Source: Edwardsiella hoshinae NBRC 105699 = ATCC 33379 (GTDB lineage Bacteria; Pseudomonadota; Gammaproteobacteria; Enterobacterales; Enterobacteriaceae). Taken from it: DNA of 64,000 nt. The notes beneath the pieces are model-generated. The model saw only the letters and a program-made list of their open reading frames with translations. It searched no databases and was not told where the DNA came from. Location of the stretch: NCBI RefSeq assembly GCF_000474215.1, contig NZ_BAUC01000001.1, positions 1 through 64,000 of the forward strand. The letters run 5' to 3'. This document shows positions 18,669-29,218 of this stretch, in pieces. The stretch's first letter is position 1; each line of letters opens with the position of its first letter. The position numbers and the translations under genes were made by a program.

Positions 18669-19023
18669 TTTGACACCTCTTGTTTTACGTTCTATATCAA
18701 TTTTTTCCCATGGAGCAAACACACAAAATCTGTGTTAAATCATTTTTACATAAATCAGCCATTAAAACACGCGGAAAATCTTATGATTACATCCTGCGCA
18801 AATCGCCAATTAGTGCTTCCCCTTTTGCGTAAGATCGGCCAAAATTTGCGGTTTACTGCCGCGTGGCGACGTTATAATTTTAAACAAGAAACGACAGACG
18901 TCACCCTATTTGCGCAACCGTACCGGCACTATACTGCCGAGATCGCGCGTGGACGTCGTGACACGCAGGCAAACGATTAACAAACCGGCGACGCTCCGCG
19001 TACGCCCAGGAGTCATTTGTTTC
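18669..19023. other. Intergenic region between ynhF and purR
   Basis: 355 bases without a gene; it holds the divergent ynhF and purR promoters and a PurR-like operator at 18967-18982. Confidence 0.5.
18967..18982. promoter_or_regulatory. Candidate PurR operator (autoregulation)
   Basis: AGGCAAACGATTAACA resembles the PUR box consensus ACGCAAACGATTNCGT in its conserved core (GCAAACGATT). It lies 42 bp upstream of the purR start. E. coli PurR represses its own gene from similar sites. Confidence 0.5.
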
Positions 19024-20049
19024 ATGGCAACGATTAAAGATGTGGCAAAACGCGCAGGCGTGTCGACCACCACGGTGTCTCACGTCATCAATAAAACTCG
19101 CTTTGTCGCCGACGAAACCAAAGCCGCCGTGTGGGAGGCGATCAAAGCACTACACTACTCTCCCAGCGCCGTTGCCCGCAGTCTGAAGGTTAACCATACC
19201 AAGTCTATCGGCCTGTTGGCGACCTCCAGCGAGGCACCCTACTTCGCCGAAGTTATCGAGTCGGTCGAAAACAGCTGTTACAGCCAGGGGTATACCCTGA
19301 TCCTGTGTAACTCACACAACAACCTGGAAAAGCAAAAGGCCTATCTGGCGATGTTGGCGCAAAAGCGCGTCGACGGTCTGCTCGTGATGTGCTCAGAATA
19401 CCCCGAAAATCTGCTGGAGATCTTGGAGGACTACCGCCATATCCCGATGGTGGTGATGGACTGGGGCACCCGGCGCAGCGACTTTACCGATGCTATCCAG
19501 GACAATGCCTTTGAAGGCGGCTATCTCGCTGGGCGTTACCTGATCGAGCGCGGCCATCGCGAGATCGGCGCCATCACCGGCCCGGGATCGCGCAACACTG
19601 GCGGCGGCCGCCTGCGTGGTTTCATCAAAGCGCTACAAGAGGCCAACATCACCCCGCAACAGGAATGGTTGGTCGAAGGTGACTTCGAGCCGGAGTCCGG
19701 TTATGCGGCGATGCAAAGCATCCTGGCGCAGAAACAGCGGCCAACCGCCGTGTTTGTCGGCGGCGATATCATGGCGATGGGCGCCATCTGCGCGGCGGAT
19801 GAGATGGGGTTACGCGTGCCGCAGGATATTTCCGTCATCGGCTATGACAATGTGCGCAACGCGCGCTACTTTACCCCGGCATTGACCACGATTCATCAGC
19901 CGAAGGAGCGCCTCGGTGCTATGGCATTCGACATGCTGCTTGACCGTATCACCAGCAAGCGCGAAGACGCCAAGACCATCGAGGTCCACCCTAAACTGGT
20001 CGAGCGGCGCTCCGTCGCCGATGGGCCGTTTGTCGACTACCGCCGCTAA
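19024..20049 (+). CDS. purR: Purine repressor PurR (LacI family)
   Basis: 341 residues, the same as E. coli. The N-terminal helix-turn-helix ([19 protein letters not shown]) and the hinge helix [11 protein letters not shown] are nearly identical to the E. coli protein, followed by the periplasmic-binding-like corepressor domain for hypoxanthine/guanine. The start at 19024 is set by this conserved N-terminus; the frame extends upstream without homology. PurR controls purine synthesis genes. Only two bases separate its stop from the ynjC start, which is unusual. Confidence 0.98.
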   Translation: MATIKDVAKRAGVSTTTVSHVINKTRFVADETKAAVWEAIKALHYSPSAVARSLKVNHTKSIGLLATSSEAPYFAEVIESVENSCYSQGYTLILCNSHNNLEKQKAYLAMLAQKRVDGLLVMCSEYPENLLEILEDYRHIPMVVMDWGTRRSDFTDAIQDNAFEGGYLAGRYLIERGHREIGAITGPGSRNTGGGRLRGFIKALQEANITPQQEWLVEGDFEPESGYAAMQSILAQKQRPTAVFVGGDIMAMGAICAADEMGLRVPQDISVIGYDNVRNARYFTPALTTIHQPKERLGAMAFDMLLDRITSKREDAKTIEVHPKLVERRSVADGPFVDYRR

Positions 20050-20051
20050 GC

Positions 20052-21671
20052 GTGTCTCGGCTGGCGCTCTTCCCGCTGCTGCTGTTGCTGGTCGGGTTAT
20101 TGCCACTGGCGGCCATGGTGCCCGCTACGTGGCTGCCGTTGCAACAAGGTCATCTCGCTGACGCTTGGCAACAACTGCGACACTGGCCGGCGTTGGGCCA
20201 TAGTCTAGCGCTCTCGCTGCTAAGCAGCCTCGGCGCCTCATGGGGGGCGCTGGTTCTGGGACTGGCGTTGGCCGGCCGGACGCTACAGCGCCGCCGACGC
20301 CATCGCCTGATCCCGGCGCTGCTCCTCGCCGCTCCCCACATTGCCCTGGCCACCGGTCTGTTGATGCTGCTGGCGCCGACCGGCCTACTGTGGCGCCTCT
20401 TGGCGCCGCTGTTCGCTTGGCGGCAACCGCCCGATCTCGCGCTGCCAAATGATCCCTATGCGCTAAGCCTGATGTTGCTCCTGCTGCTCAAGGAGACCCC
20501 TTTCTTCTATCTGCTTGCCCTGGCGCAGGCCGAACGCTGTGGCGCGATGCAACAGCTTGGTGTCGCCGCCGCCCTCGGTTACCCGCCGCGTCAAGGATGG
20601 TGGCGCATCGTGGTTCCCCAATTGTTACCCGGTTTACGCCTGCCGATGTTCTGTGTGTTGGCCTTCTCACTCTCGGCGCTGGATCTGGCTCTATTGCTCG
20701 GCCCGCAACGGCCCTATCTGTTTGCGCAACTGCTGTGGCAATGGATCAGCGATGGAGAGCAAGGGGGGCTGGCGGCGCTCGGCGCACTGCTATTATTGTT
20801 ACTCAACGCGCTGGCCTTGCTGATCAGCTACGCCGGCGAACGCGCCTGGGTAAACGTTTGCCAACGCCCACCCCGTCGCCATGCGCGCCATACGGCAAGC
20901 CTGGTCGCCGCCTATTGGCCCGCGGCCTTCGGCCTCACGGCAAGCGCCTATCTGATGCTGCTGTTGATCTCCCTGGCACAGCGCTGGCCGTTTCCCTTAC
21001 GCTGGCCGCAACACTGGCGCTATGACAGCTGGCTGTACAGCTTTCATGACTGGAGCACCCCGTTATGGCATAGCCTGTGGATCGCCCTGGTGGTCAATCT
21101 CTTGGCGCTTATCTTAGCGCTGGGCACCCTGGAGTGGTATGCCGCGCGGCAGCGGCACCCCGGTGCCTGGCTGCTGTTGCCGCTGCTACTGCCGCAGATG
21201 GGGCTGATCTTTGGCTTGCAAGTCTTCGCCGCCCGTTATCATTGGCTGGGCAGCTACCCACTGGTGATCTATGGCCAACTGCTGTTCGTCACGCCCTATT
21301 ACCTGTTGACACTCTCCGGCCCCTGGCTGCGTTTCGATGTGCGCCAGATCCGCGTTGCGCTGGCTTTGGGGCAATCCCCCTGGCGAGCCTTTTACCGCGT
21401 TAAGCTGCCACAACTCATGCCGGCCCTCCTCGTGGCACTCGCCTTTGGCGTCGCGGTCAGCATCGGCATGTATCTCCCAACCCTGGGGCTGGGGGCTGGC
21501 CGCCTGCCGACCCTGGCCACCGAAACCGTCGCCTATGCCAGTGGCATCGATCGCCGTCTGGCAGCCATCGGCGCCCTGTGGCAAACCCTGTTGCCCTTAC
21601 CGGCTTTCCTGTTAGCGCTCTGGCTACCAGTGCGCGGCGTACGAGGCGCCTCCCGCCATGACATCTCTTAA
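20052..21671 (+). CDS. ynjC: ABC transporter permease YnjC (fused double MetI-like permease)
   Basis: 539 residues with about twelve membrane helices arranged as two MetI-type permease halves, as in ThiP and E. coli YnjC. Two EAA-like loops are visible, near residue 172 (AALGYPPRQGWWRIVVPQL) and near residue 437 (LGQSPWRAFYRVKLPQL). The start is GTG two bases after the purR stop, so translation may be coupled to purR. In E. coli ynjC belongs to ynjABCD; here no ynjB-type binding protein is present in the window. The substrate is unknown. Confidence 0.82.
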   Translation: MSRLALFPLLLLLVGLLPLAAMVPATWLPLQQGHLADAWQQLRHWPALGHSLALSLLSSLGASWGALVLGLALAGRTLQRRRRHRLIPALLLAAPHIALATGLLMLLAPTGLLWRLLAPLFAWRQPPDLALPNDPYALSLMLLLLLKETPFFYLLALAQAERCGAMQQLGVAAALGYPPRQGWWRIVVPQLLPGLRLPMFCVLAFSLSALDLALLLGPQRPYLFAQLLWQWISDGEQGGLAALGALLLLLLNALALLISYAGERAWVNVCQRPPRRHARHTASLVAAYWPAAFGLTASAYLMLLLISLAQRWPFPLRWPQHWRYDSWLYSFHDWSTPLWHSLWIALVVNLLALILALGTLEWYAARQRHPGAWLLLPLLLPQMGLIFGLQVFAARYHWLGSYPLVIYGQLLFVTPYYLLTLSGPWLRFDVRQIRVALALGQSPWRAFYRVKLPQLMPALLVALAFGVAVSIGMYLPTLGLGAGRLPTLATETVAYASGIDRRLAAIGALWQTLLPLPAFLLALWLPVRGVRGASRHDIS

Positions 21672-22281
21672 ACTCGAAGACTTCTGCGTGACGTTGTCAC
21701 ATAAGCCACTGCTGCCCGCGCTCTCCCTGACGGTGGCCGCGGGAGAAGTCCTCACCCTGATGGGGCCAAGCGGCTGTGGTAAATCCACCCTCTTGGCCGG
21801 GATCGCCGGCCAGCTCCAGCCGCCGCTGCGCGCCCTAGGCGCGGTGTGGCTGGGAGAACGGCCACTCAGCCACCTCCCAGCTTGGCGTCGTGGGATCGGG
21901 CTGTTGTTTCAGGACGATCTGCTCTTCCCTCACCTGACCGTGGCGCAGAATCTCCGCTTCGCCCTCGCACCACAGGCCGCGGCGGACGCCGTCGCCCAAG
22001 CGCTCCAGCAGGCGGAAATGAGCGAGATGGCCAACGCGTATCCGGCGGCGCTCTCCGGCGGACAACGGGCGCGCATCAGCGTACTGCGTACCCTACTGGC
22101 CACCCCGCAAGCCCTGCTGCTCGATGAGCCGTTCTCACGCTTAGATGCCCCGCTGCGTCAACGTTTCCGTGCCTGGATCTATGCCCAGATCGCCCAACGC
22201 GCCATCCCCGCCATCCTGGTCACCCACGACGCGGCGGATGTCCCGGCTGGCGGGCGCGTTGTCACGCTGGCTGCGGCATGA
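21658..22281 (+). CDS. ynjD: ABC transporter ATP-binding protein YnjD
   Basis: 207 residues, one ABC ATPase domain. Walker A is GPSGCGKST (about residues 38-46), the signature is LSGGQRARISV, Walker B is ALLLDEPFSRLD, and the switch His is in LVTHDAAD. It overlaps the end of ynjC by 14 bp, so it is the partner ATPase of that permease. Its last 20 bases overlap the 3' end of the convergent gene punR. Similarity to ThiQ suggests a small-molecule importer but does not fix the substrate. Confidence 0.87.
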   Translation: MTSLKLEDFCVTLSHKPLLPALSLTVAAGEVLTLMGPSGCGKSTLLAGIAGQLQPPLRALGAVWLGERPLSHLPAWRRGIGLLFQDDLLFPHLTVAQNLRFALAPQAAADAVAQALQQAEMSEMANAYPAALSGGQRARISVLRTLLATPQALLLDEPFSRLDAPLRQRFRAWIYAQIAQRAIPAILVTHDAADVPAGGRVVTLAAA

Positions 22282-23176
22282 GCCATTCCTGATTCATGGT
22301 GCGGGTGTCGCCGAGGTAGTCGAGTAACCAATCGAGCGCCGGCGAGCGGCTGTGATCTTGCCAGGTCACACAGCAGGCGCTATCGGGAAAGGATTGGCTC
22401 AGACGCAAGGCATGCAGACGTCCGGCGGCAATCAACGGATCGGCGCCGTGGGCCGGCATCAAGCCGACGCATAACCCGGCCTCTAGGCAGTCGATGGCGC
22501 AGGGCCAATCCGGCACCACGAGGCGGCGTTGATTGTCCAGCAGCCAGGTATCCCGCTTGGGTAGCGTCCGTGAGGTATCCTCAATGCTCAACGCCGGGAA
22601 TGGCCGCAGCCGATCGTCGTCCAATTCGCCGTCGAAGCTCGCTAAAGGATGATCGGGACTGACCACGCAACGCCAGTGGAGGAAGCCCATGTCGCGGAAA
22701 GCATAACGTCCACCGGCGGGCACCGCCCGGGTGGCACCGATCGCCACCTCGACCCGGCCATTGATCAGCGCATCCCAGACGCCATTGAACACCTCGCTGT
22801 GGATCATCAGCTCCATGTCGGGGAAGTGACGGTAAAAATCCACCACCAGTTGCTGGCAACGTTGCGGGCGCACGATGCGATCGACGGCGACATGGAACTG
22901 ACCGCGCCAACCGTTGGCGACCTGCTGACACTGGCGCCGGGTGGCATGCATTTTTTTGATAATAGCGCGTGCCTCATCGACGAAAAAGGCCCCGGCTTCG
23001 GTCAACTCCACGTCGCGATGCCGACGCTCAAATAGCGCTACCGCCAGCCAATTCTCCAATTGCCGCACGGTGTAACTCACCGCGGAGGGCACCCGGTGCA
23101 GTTCCTGCGCCGCCGCGCTAAAGCTACCGGTGCGCGCCACCGCGTCGACCACCTCCAGCGAATACTCTGACCACAT
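22262..23176 (-). CDS. punR: LysR-family regulator PunR (YdhB)
   Basis: 304 residues. The N-terminal helix-turn-helix opens MWSEYSLEVVDAV, nearly identical to E. coli YdhB, followed by a LysR substrate-binding domain. In E. coli this regulator activates the adjacent transporter gene punC in response to purine nucleosides. It is divergent from punC with a 139-bp gap that should contain its binding site. Its C-terminus is a few residues shorter than in E. coli and overlaps ynjD by 20 bp. Confidence 0.93.
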   Translation of the reverse strand: MWSEYSLEVVDAVARTGSFSAAAQELHRVPSAVSYTVRQLENWLAVALFERRHRDVELTEAGAFFVDEARAIIKKMHATRRQCQQVANGWRGQFHVAVDRIVRPQRCQQLVVDFYRHFPDMELMIHSEVFNGVWDALINGRVEVAIGATRAVPAGGRYAFRDMGFLHWRCVVSPDHPLASFDGELDDDRLRPFPALSIEDTSRTLPKRDTWLLDNQRRLVVPDWPCAIDCLEAGLCVGLMPAHGADPLIAAGRLHALRLSQSFPDSACCVTWQDHSRSPALDWLLDYLGDTRTMNQEWLMPQPA

Positions 23177-23315
23177 GCGCTAACTCCTCAGCCACTGCTT
23201 TCAAAAATTTTCACCCATAATGCCAAATAATAGCGTTTCACAAGCGAGATGCCAGCCAATAAACTCTCAGCCGTCACATTCTCCGCCTGCAAAATATTCA
23301 TAACGAGTCAAAATA

Positions 23316-24533
23316 ATGAGAAGTAAATCAGGTTTCATGTTCTATCTGGCCGGCCTCAGTATGCTGGGATACCTGGCCACCGATATGTATCTGCCCGCCT
23401 TCGGCGCGATGCGCCAGGATCTGGGGGCCTCTGCCGGTGCCATCAGCGCCAGTCTGAGTATCTTCCTGGCCGGTTTCGCCTTCGCGCAACTGCTGTGGGG
23501 ACCGCTCTCCGATCGCATCGGACGCAAGCCGGTACTGGTGCTGGGGCTGAGCATGTTCGCCCTGGCCTGCCTGGGAATGCTGTGGATCGAGAACACCAGC
23601 CAACTGCTGGTGCTGCGTTTCGTGCAAGCTATCGGCGTTTGCTCCGCCGCCGTCACCTGGCAAGCCTTGGTAATCGATCGCTACAGCAAAGGGGTCGCTA
23701 ATCGCGTCTTCGCGACGGTGATGCCACTGGTTGCGCTTTCGCCGGCGCTCGCGCCGCTGCTCGGCGCTTGGCTGCTCAACCACTTCGAATGGCAGGCGAT
23801 CTTCGCCATGCTGTTCCTGATCACCTTGCTGCTGCTGATCCCGACCCTGCGTCTGAAAGAGCATCGGGCGGCAGCGGCTAGCACCCGCGCGCCGAGCATC
23901 GGTTTTCTGCGTCTGATGCGCTCCAATATCTTTAGCGGTAACGTGCTGATCTACGCCGCCTGCTCCGCCGGCTTCTTCGCCTGGCTGACCGGCTCTCCCT
24001 TTATCCTCGGCGAGATGGGATACAGCCCGAATGATATCGGTCTGAGCTATGTGCCGCAGACCATCGCCTTTCTGCTGGGTGGATACGGCTGCCGCGCGCT
24101 GTTGAGCCGTATCGGCGGCTCCCTGCTGCTGCCTTGGTTACTGGTGATCTACTCGCTAAGCATGCTGGCGATGCTGGTGATGGCGCTCAGCTATCAGCCC
24201 GGTCTGCTGGCATTGTTAGTGCCGTTCTGCGTCATGGCGATGATGAACGGCGCCATCTATCCTATCGTGGTCGCCAGTGCCTTGACGCCGTTCCCGCATA
24301 ACAGCGGCAAGGCCGCGGCACTGCAAAACACCCTGCAACTGGGCGTCTGCTTCCTGGCCAGCCTGCTGGTGTCGGCGCTGATCCATCTGCCACTGCTGGC
24401 GACCACCGCCATCATGGCCGCTACCATCCCGTTGGTGGTGCTAGGCTACTGGCTCAAGAGTGACAGTGTCACCACCATGCTCGAAAAACGTCGCGAACAA
24501 CAGCGCGGTCAACACGCGCTCACCCGCCATTAA
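23316..24533 (+). CDS. punC: Purine nucleoside transporter PunC (MFS, Bcr/CflA type)
   Basis: 405 residues with twelve membrane helices. The MFS motif A is visible as [17 protein letters not shown] (residues 64-80), and the opening segment [14 protein letters not shown] is the Bcr/CflA drug-H+ antiporter signature. E. coli PunC (YdhC) imports purine nucleosides such as adenosine under PunR control. Divergent punR supports the same role. Similar proteins export drugs, so sequence alone would not exclude efflux. Confidence 0.9.
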   Translation: MRSKSGFMFYLAGLSMLGYLATDMYLPAFGAMRQDLGASAGAISASLSIFLAGFAFAQLLWGPLSDRIGRKPVLVLGLSMFALACLGMLWIENTSQLLVLRFVQAIGVCSAAVTWQALVIDRYSKGVANRVFATVMPLVALSPALAPLLGAWLLNHFEWQAIFAMLFLITLLLLIPTLRLKEHRAAAASTRAPSIGFLRLMRSNIFSGNVLIYAACSAGFFAWLTGSPFILGEMGYSPNDIGLSYVPQTIAFLLGGYGCRALLSRIGGSLLLPWLLVIYSLSMLAMLVMALSYQPGLLALLVPFCVMAMMNGAIYPIVVASALTPFPHNSGKAAALQNTLQLGVCFLASLLVSALIHLPLLATTAIMAATIPLVVLGYWLKSDSVTTMLEKRREQQRGQHALTRH

Positions 24534-24559
24534 TCTACGCCGCCGCATCGGCGGTGCAT

Positions 24560-24597
24560 GCGGTGAAAAAGGCGGCACTTGAGCCGCTTTTCACCGC
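24560..24597 (+). terminator. Hairpin terminator after punC
   Basis: GCGGTGAAAA...GCGGC pairs with GCCGC...TTTTCACCGC, with a two-base bulge in the left arm. It lies 26 bp after the punC stop. The T residues are inside the stem rather than after it. Confidence 0.55.
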
Positions 24598-24833
24598 CGC
24601 CTATACTGGATGAGATATGACTTGGTTCATATTTCTTCTCTCCAGGTCACTATCATTTGCGTGTTCTGTGCGTGGCATCACATTAGCCGGAGCCCTATCG
24701 GAGCGCCAGACACGCATTTCCCTTTGTCCAGGGGTCGATCGGGCAAGGCGCCCCATCCGTTGGCACGATTCGAGTAGCTGTATGGCGTGCGTCTCGTTGC
24801 GCGCTGTTCATCAAGTTTGGCTAGGGAGCGACG
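24598..24833. promoter_or_regulatory. cfa upstream region with candidate CRP site
   Basis: This region should hold the cfa promoters; E. coli cfa has a distal sigma-70 and a proximal sigma-S promoter and a long leader targeted by the small RNA RydC. TATACT at 24602 could be a -10 element. A CRP-like site TGTGC-GTGGCA-TCACA is at 24667-24682 (9 of 10 consensus positions). Confidence 0.4.
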
Positions 24834-25985
24834 ATGAGTTCATCATGTATGGAAGCGGTCAGCGCACAGAATGATGCCTGGCAGCGTATCGCCAACGAGA
24901 TGCTGGGCCGAGCCGGCATCACACTTAACGGCGATCACCCCTATGACATCCAGGTTATCCATCCGCACTTTTACCGCCGGGTGCTGCAACAAGGCTCACT
25001 AGGGCTGGGCGAAAGCTATATGGATGGCTGGTGGCAGTGCGAACGCTTAGACATCTTCTTTCATAAGGTGCTGCGGGCCGGGTTGGAGCGCCAACTGCCG
25101 CATCACTGGCGCGACACCCTACGCGTCGCCAGCGCTCGTCTGACCAATCTCCAATCCCGACGCCGCGCCTGGATGGTCGGACGCGAACACTATGATCTGG
25201 GTAACGATCTCTTCCGCCAGATGCTTGATCCCGCGATGCAATACTCCTGCGCCTACTGGAAACAGGCCGAAACCTTGGAGCAGGCGCAACAAGATAAGCT
25301 GCGCTTGATCTGCGAGAAACTCCAGTTGCGCCCAGGTATGAGCCTGCTGGACATCGGCTGCGGCTGGGGCGGCCTGGCGGCCTACGCCGCCCGCCACTAC
25401 GGAGTCCGGGTCGATGGCGTGACCATCTCGGCCGAACAGCAGAAGCTGGCGGTCGAACGCTGCCAAGGCTTGGATGTCCGCATCCTGTTACAGGACTACC
25501 GCGATCTGAATGCACGCTACGATCGGATCGTCTCCGTCGGGATGTTCGAACATGTCGGGCCGAAGAACTACGCCACCTATTTCGCCGTCGCCCGGCGTAA
25601 TCTGAAGGATGATGGGCTCTTTTTACTGCATACCATCGGTGCCAACCGCACCACGCCGGATGTCGATCCCTGGATCAATAAGTACATCTTCCCCAACGGC
25701 TGCCTCCCTTCGCTACGCCACATCGCCCAGGCCAGCGAACCGCTCTTCGTGATGGAGGATTGGCACAACATCGGCGCCGACTACGACCGAACCCTGATGG
25801 CTTGGCAGCAGCGTTTCCTCGCGGCCTGGCCGACGCTCCAGGCGCGCTACTCCGAGCGTTTCTTCCGCATGTTCAATTATTATCTGTGCGCCTGTGCCGG
25901 GGCGTTCCGCGCCCGCGATATCCAACTCTGGCAGGTGTTGTTCTCTCCGCACGGGATCGGTGGCGGCATGCGGGTCGCGCGCTAA
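24834..25985 (+). CDS. cfa: Cyclopropane-fatty-acyl-phospholipid synthase
   Basis: 383 residues, one more than E. coli Cfa, starting with the conserved MSSSC. It transfers a methylene group from S-adenosylmethionine to unsaturated acyl chains of membrane phospholipids, protecting cells in stationary phase and acid. The SAM-binding motif is LLDIGCGWGGLAAY and the active-site segments VSVGMFEHVGPKNY and CACAGAFRARDIQ carry the catalytic residues including the cysteine. In E. coli ribC follows; here the cus locus follows on the opposite strand. Confidence 0.98.
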   Translation: MSSSCMEAVSAQNDAWQRIANEMLGRAGITLNGDHPYDIQVIHPHFYRRVLQQGSLGLGESYMDGWWQCERLDIFFHKVLRAGLERQLPHHWRDTLRVASARLTNLQSRRRAWMVGREHYDLGNDLFRQMLDPAMQYSCAYWKQAETLEQAQQDKLRLICEKLQLRPGMSLLDIGCGWGGLAAYAARHYGVRVDGVTISAEQQKLAVERCQGLDVRILLQDYRDLNARYDRIVSVGMFEHVGPKNYATYFAVARRNLKDDGLFLLHTIGANRTTPDVDPWINKYIFPNGCLPSLRHIAQASEPLFVMEDWHNIGADYDRTLMAWQQRFLAAWPTLQARYSERFFRMFNYYLCACAGAFRARDIQLWQVLFSPHGIGGGMRVAR

Positions 25986-26052
25986 GGGGGGCAGATACCC
26001 TCCTCATTTGTCCCAACCGGCGGCCCCGTAGGCCTCCGTTTTCTTGGCATGA

Positions 26053-29000
26053 TCAAGGTGCCCGACGCATGGCGCGGCGCTGGCGCCGCAGCCAGATCAG
26101 CTTATAGGCCGCCGGAATGATAAACAGCGACAGCAGCGGCGCGGTGATCATTCCGCCGATCATCGGTGCAGCGATGCGGCTCATCACCTCCGAGCCGCTG
26201 CCGCTGCCCCACAGGATCGGCAACAAACCGGCGATGATCACCGCCACGGTCATCGCCTTGGGACGCACCCGCAGCACCGCGCCGTGATACAACGCTGCAT
26301 CCAACGCCGCTGGGGTGAAGCGTGCGGGCTGGCTCAACGCCACATCATGCTCGATAGCTTGACGCAAATACATCAGCATCACCACGCCGAACTCGGCAGC
26401 CACGCCAGCCAAGGCGATAAAACCGGTGCCGGTGGCGACCGACAGATGAAACCCTTGCCAATAGAGGAACCAGATGCCGCCGACCAAGGCGAAAGGCAGA
26501 CTCATCAGGATCAACAACGCTTCGTCTATTCGCCGGAAGGCCAGATAGAGCAACACAAAGATGATCACCAACGTCATCGGCACCATCAGCATCAGCTTAC
26601 GGTTGGCCTGTTCCAACAGCTCAAATTGGCCGGAAAAGCTGACGCTGGTCCCCGGCGCCAGGGTGACTTGCTGCTGGATCGCCGTCTGCAAATCCGCCAC
26701 CACCGACACCATGTCGCGACCACGCGCATCGATGTAGATCCAACTGGCCGGGCGGGCATTTTCGGTCTTCAACATCGATGGTCCGGAAACCACCCGCACC
26801 TCCGCCACGTCGCCCAAGGTGATCTGTTGCTGCAACGGTGTCAGGATCGGCAGTTGGCGCAACGCCGCGGGCGACTCCCGCCAGGCCTGGGGATAACGCA
26901 GCGCGATGGGGTAACGCGCCACCCCTTCGACGGTTTCCCCGATCATCGCCCCGCCGATGGCGGAAGAGACGAACAGTTGCACATCGGCGACTGTCATGCC
27001 GTAGCGCGCCGCCTGCTGGCGCTGGATCTGAATATCGATGTAACGCCCTCCCTCCAGACGCTCCGCCAGCGCCGAAACCACCCCGGGTACCGTCTTCGCC
27101 ACCGCCTCGATACGCTGGGCCGTGGCGTCGATGTCGGCCAATACGGTCCCCGATACCTTGATGCCGATTGGACTCTTAATACCGGTCGAGAGCATGTCGA
27201 TGCGGTTACGGATCGGCGGAACCCACAGGTTGGCCAACCCCGGTAAACGCACCGTAGCATCGAGTTCGGCGATGATCTTGTCCATCGTCATCCCCGCTCG
27301 CCACTGCGTTTGCGGTTTCAATTGAATGGTGGTTTCGATCATCTCCAGCGGCGCCGAGTCGGTCGCCGTCTCCGCCTTACCGCTCTTACCAAAGACGCTG
27401 GCCACCTCCGGTACCTGCTTGATCAGCTTGTCGGTCGTCTGTAGCAACTGCGCCGCCTGGCCGGGCGAGATCCCCGGCAGGGTCGAGGGCATATACAGCA
27501 GATCACCTTCGTTGATATTCGGCAAGAACTCGCCACCGACACGGTTCAGCGGCCAAATCACCGTGGCGATGGACAACGCCGCCAGCAGCAGGGTAAGGCG
27601 TGGCCAGCGCAGTACGATGAGCAACAGCGGGTGGTAGAGGCGGATCAGAAAACGATTCAAGGGATTACGGCTCTCCGGCGGGATAGTGCCGCGGATCCAG
27701 AAGCCCATCAGGATAGGGATGACGACGATCGCTAGCGCCGCCGCCCCGGCCATGGCGTAGGTCTTGGTGAAGGCTAATGGGCCAAACAGCCGCCCCTCCT
27801 GTCCTTCGAGGGTGAAGATAGGGATGAAAGAGAGCGTAATAATCAGCAGGCTGATAAACAGCGCCGGTCCGACCTCGACCGCGGCATCGGTGATCACCCG
27901 CCAGCGCGTGGCATTATCGATCGGGCTTGCGGGATGACGCTGCGACCACTCCTCCAGGCGCTTATGGGCGTTCTCGATCATCACGATCGCCGCATCGACC
28001 ATCGCCCCGACCGCGATGGCGATCCCCCCCAAGGACATGATATTCGCGTTCAATCCCTGATAGCGCATGATGATAAAGGCGATGCACAGTCCCAGCGGTA
28101 AGGAGACGATCGCCACCAACGCCGAGCGCACGTGCCACAGAAACAGGGCGCAAACCAGCGCCACCACGACGAACTCCTCCAACAGCTTGAGGCTCAGGTT
28201 ATCGATCGCCCGGTCGATCAGTTGGCTGCGATCATAGGTCGTCACCAACTCGACACCCGCTGGCAAACTGCTTTGCAGCGCGGCAAGTTTCGCCTTCACC
28301 GCGCTGATCACCTGGCGAGCATTCTCACCGGAGCGGAGGATCACTACCCCGCCCGCCACCTCGCCCTCGCCGTCCAGCTCGGCGATCCCCCGGCGCATCT
28401 CCGGGCCGATCTGGACACGGGCAACATCTTGCAGGTAGATCGGTACGCCATCTTGGCCACTTTGCAAGACGATGTGGTTAAAGTCATCGAGGGTACGCAG
28501 ATAGCCGCTGGCTCGCACCATATACTCCGCCTCGGCCAGCTCTAGCGATGCGCCGCCCGCCTCCTGGTTAGCGGCGCCGATGGCCCGTTTCACCGCCGCC
28601 AGACTGATGCCATACTGCGTCAGCTTCAACGGGTCGACCTGAATCTGATACTGTTTTACCACCCCGCCGATCGAGGCGACCTCAGAGACGTTAGGAATGG
28701 TTTTCAACTCAAACTTCAGAAACCAATCCTGTAACGAGCGTAGCTCGGCCAGATCGTGCCCTCCGCGCTTATCCAACAGCGCATACTCGAAAATCCAACC
28801 GACCCCGGTGGCATCGGGCCCAATCTCCGCGCTCACCCCGGCTGGTAACCGCCCCTGCACCTGGTTCAGATACTCCAATACCCGTGAACGGGCCCAATAA
28901 AGATCGGTGCCATCGGCGAAGATCACGTAGACGTAGGAGGTGCCGAACTGAGAGAAGCCGCGCACCGTCTTGGCGCCCGGCACCGACAGCATGGTGGTGG

Positions 29001-29208
29001 TCAGCGGATAGGTTACCTGATCCTCCACCAGCTGCGGAGCCTGTCCCGGGTAACTGGTCTTGATGATCACCTGTACATCGGAGAGATCGGGCAGCGCATC
29101 CACCGGGGTGTTGGCGATCGTCCAAGCGCCCCACACGCTAAGGAATAGTACCCCCATCATCACCAAGAAACGGTTCGCTACCGAGCGTCGAATAATCCAT
29201 GCAATCAT
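26053..29208 (-). CDS. cusA: CusA, RND-family Cu(I)/Ag(I) efflux pump
   Basis: 1051 residues, near E. coli CusA (1047). It is the inner-membrane proton-driven pump of a trimeric tripartite efflux complex. Heavy-metal RND features are clear: twelve membrane helices, [20 protein letters not shown] with the proton-relay acidic residues in the fourth helix, and periplasmic methionines ([31 protein letters not shown]) of the metal relay. The ATG at 29208 follows GAGGAG and gives the conserved [14 protein letters not shown]; 36 further upstream codons are not conserved. It is the last gene of cusCFBA, 10 bp after cusB. Confidence 0.98.
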   Translation of the reverse strand: MIAWIIRRSVANRFLVMMGVLFLSVWGAWTIANTPVDALPDLSDVQVIIKTSYPGQAPQLVEDQVTYPLTTTMLSVPGAKTVRGFSQFGTSYVYVIFADGTDLYWARSRVLEYLNQVQGRLPAGVSAEIGPDATGVGWIFEYALLDKRGGHDLAELRSLQDWFLKFELKTIPNVSEVASIGGVVKQYQIQVDPLKLTQYGISLAAVKRAIGAANQEAGGASLELAEAEYMVRASGYLRTLDDFNHIVLQSGQDGVPIYLQDVARVQIGPEMRRGIAELDGEGEVAGGVVILRSGENARQVISAVKAKLAALQSSLPAGVELVTTYDRSQLIDRAIDNLSLKLLEEFVVVALVCALFLWHVRSALVAIVSLPLGLCIAFIIMRYQGLNANIMSLGGIAIAVGAMVDAAIVMIENAHKRLEEWSQRHPASPIDNATRWRVITDAAVEVGPALFISLLIITLSFIPIFTLEGQEGRLFGPLAFTKTYAMAGAAALAIVVIPILMGFWIRGTIPPESRNPLNRFLIRLYHPLLLIVLRWPRLTLLLAALSIATVIWPLNRVGGEFLPNINEGDLLYMPSTLPGISPGQAAQLLQTTDKLIKQVPEVASVFGKSGKAETATDSAPLEMIETTIQLKPQTQWRAGMTMDKIIAELDATVRLPGLANLWVPPIRNRIDMLSTGIKSPIGIKVSGTVLADIDATAQRIEAVAKTVPGVVSALAERLEGGRYIDIQIQRQQAARYGMTVADVQLFVSSAIGGAMIGETVEGVARYPIALRYPQAWRESPAALRQLPILTPLQQQITLGDVAEVRVVSGPSMLKTENARPASWIYIDARGRDMVSVVADLQTAIQQQVTLAPGTSVSFSGQFELLEQANRKLMLMVPMTLVIIFVLLYLAFRRIDEALLILMSLPFALVGGIWFLYWQGFHLSVATGTGFIALAGVAAEFGVVMLMYLRQAIEHDVALSQPARFTPAALDAALYHGAVLRVRPKAMTVAVIIAGLLPILWGSGSGSEVMSRIAAPMIGGMITAPLLSLFIIPAAYKLIWLRRQRRAMRRAP

Positions 29209-29218
29209 GACCGTCTCC

